A stretch of DNA of 14,660 nt from Pseudomonadota bacterium (GTDB taxonomy: Bacteria > Pseudomonadota > Alphaproteobacteria > Sphingomonadales > Sphingomonadaceae): NCBI GenBank assembly GCA_023433445.1, contig JAEZCS010000027.1, positions 1 through 14,660 on the forward strand. Direction: 5' to 3'. The notes under the pieces were generated by a model. The model saw only the letters and a program-made list of their open reading frames with translations, did not search any database and was not told the origin of the DNA. The position numbers and the translations under genes were made by a program. Position 1 is the stretch's first letter. Each line of letters begins with the position of its first letter. Positions 13,348 through 14,660 of this stretch are shown here, piece by piece.

Positions 13348-14660
13348 ATGGACGCCTTCGTACCTTTTGCGGCAATTGCCGCATCGGCCCTGTTCATCCT
13401 GTCGCTGATGTGGATGAGCCATCCCTCGACGGCCCGGCGCGGTGTGCGCGCGGGCGAAATCGGCATGGTCATCGCCATCATTGGCGCGCTGGTTCAGCAT
13501 GAGGTGGTCGATTACAATCTGATCATCATCGCGATGATCGCAGGCGCGGCCGTCGGTATCCCGATGGCGCTGCTGATGCCGATGACGGCGATTCCGCAGC
13601 GAACCGCCATCTCCCACGCATTCGGCGCGCTCGCGGTCGGCCTCATCGGTACTGCTGAATATTACAAGCACGCCCATGCGGAATATGCTGGCGGCTTCAT
13701 CATGTGGGCGCTGATGTTCGAAATCCTGCTAGGTTTCCTGACCTGCACGGCCTCGATCATCGCCTTTGCCAAGCTGCAGGAACTGATGGGCAGCCGTGCC
13801 GTGTCGTTCCCCGGCCAGCGCATCGTCAACGGGGCGGTTGCCCTTGCGGCGGTCGTGATTGGCATAGCGCTGGCGCTTGATCCTACGCAGACCTGGTTGT
13901 TCCCGGCGTTCGCCGCTCTCGCGCTGCTGTTCGGTATCCTGCTGGTCATCCCGATCGGCGGTGCGGACATGCCGACCGTCATCGCGCTGCTGAACAGCTA
14001 TGCCGGTCTTGCCGCTTCCGCGATGGGCTTTGCGCTCGGCAACAAGCTGCTGATCGTGGCGGGCGCGCTTGATGGCGCGTCGGGCTTCATCCTGGCGGTC
14101 ATAATGTGCAAGGCGATGAACCGCAGCTTTGCCAACGTCATGTTCGGTGGATTTGGCAATGTCGTGGCTGGTGCCATGGGTGGGAAGGACGACCGCGTTG
14201 TCCGTTCGGCCTCGGCCGAAGAAGCCGCGATGCAGCTGGAAAATGCGAGCACTGTCGTCATCGTGCCGGGCTATGGCATGGCTGTTGCCCAGGCCCAGCA
14301 CAAGGTGAGCGAGTTGTATCAGGCGCTCACCAAGAAAGGCGTGGACGTCAAGTTTGCGATCCATCCTGTGGCGGGCCGCATGCCTGGGCATATGAACGTG
14401 CTGTTGGCCGAAGCGAATGTGCCTTACGAGCAATTGGTCGATCTGGATGACATCAATCCCGAACTGCCGCAGGCGGACGTGGCGGTGATTATTGGCGCCA
14501 ATGATACGATCAATCCCTCTGCGCGTGACGATCCCAAGAGTGCGATCGCGGGCATGCCGATCATCGAGGCGGATAAGGCCAAGTCGGTGTTCATCATCAA
14601 GCGGTCAATGAACGCAGGCTTCGCCGGGATCGACAACCCGATCTACTATAACAGCAACAC
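13348..14660 (+). CDS. pntB: NAD(P)+ transhydrogenase beta subunit PntB (3' end cut by the window)
   Basis: PntB carries most of the proton channel (dII) and the NADP(H)-binding domain dIII, making NADPH from NADH at the expense of the proton gradient. 437 codons are visible from ATG 13348 (MDAFVPFAAIAA) with no stop before the window end; the family is about 465 aa, so only some 25-30 residues are missing. Seen: roughly nine hydrophobic segments through about residue 265, a short linker, then the Rossmann-like dIII with PGYGMAVAQAQH (307-318), GRMPGHMNVLLAEA (343-356), IIGANDTINPSARDD, and IIKRSMNAGFAGIDNP. A purine-rich GGGGGAAG in the end of pntAB serves as ribosome binding site. Confidence 0.97.
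   Translation, partial: MDAFVPFAAIAASALFILSLMWMSHPSTARRGVRAGEIGMVIAIIGALVQHEVVDYNLIIIAMIAGAAVGIPMALLMPMTAIPQRTAISHAFGALAVGLIGTAEYYKHAHAEYAGGFIMWALMFEILLGFLTCTASIIAFAKLQELMGSRAVSFPGQRIVNGAVALAAVVIGIALALDPTQTWLFPAFAALALLFGILLVIPIGGADMPTVIALLNSYAGLAASAMGFALGNKLLIVAGALDGASGFILAVIMCKAMNRSFANVMFGGFGNVVAGAMGGKDDRVVRSASAEEAAMQLENASTVVIVPGYGMAVAQAQHKVSELYQALTKKGVDVKFAIHPVAGRMPGHMNVLLAEANVPYEQLVDLDDINPELPQADVAVIIGANDTINPSARDDPKSAIAGMPIIEADKAKSVFIIKRSMNAGFAGIDNPIYYNSN

Noticed and set aside
13729..14433. A 234-codon minus-strand frame opposite pntB
   Set aside because: His/Arg/Asp/Gln-rich shadow with no motif; pntB on the plus strand is conserved throughout.

Overview
The window reads as GC-rich alphaproteobacterial chromosome, most likely a sphingomonad (Sphingobium/Sphingomonas-like). 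The reasons are the aerobic-type cobalamin genes (CobN, CobO, CobW), a separate PntAB plus PntB transhydrogenase, and dense genes with overlapping stop/start codons. The genus is an inference from gene content; no rRNA or marker gene is present.

Most of the window is a cobalamin (B12) locus built as two divergent operons around an fdhD gene. Leftward (minus strand) from about 6342 runs a cobalamin riboswitch, a NiCoT-family nickel/cobalt permease, cobW, cobN and the first 51 codons of cobO, which leaves the window at base 1. These genes supply and insert cobalt and then adenosylate the corrinoid. Rightward from about 7246 runs a probable promoter, a second cobalamin riboswitch, a candidate 15-codon His/Met-rich leader ORF, a DUF1636 protein, and then cobT, cobC, cobS, cobD, cbiB and cobU (Salmonella names). 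These build the aminopropanol arm and the nucleotide loop. Almost every junction in both operons is an ATGA or TGATG overlap, so translation is probably coupled along each mRNA. The corrin-ring genes, the CobN ATPase partners (CobS/CobT of the P. denitrificans nomenclature), cobB/cbiA and cobQ/cbiP are not in this window.

Between the riboswitches, fdhD (6440-7222, plus strand) encodes a sulfurtransferase that activates formate dehydrogenase. It is not downstream of either riboswitch in the orientation that would control it, so its presence here is positional rather than clearly functional.

Right of the cob operon, after about 210 bases without a recognised gene, comes a 37-codon ORF with a strong Shine-Dalgarno. 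It overlaps the GTG start of pntAB, which is followed by pntB (cut by the window end). The usual first gene, pntAA, is not next to pntAB.

The locus is mostly a recognisable B12 regulon. The parts least explained are the His/Met-rich leader ORF in front of DUF1636, DUF1636 itself as first gene of a riboswitch-controlled operon, and the 37-aa ORF standing where pntAA would be expected. No tRNA, rRNA, insertion sequence, CRISPR array or prophage gene was seen.
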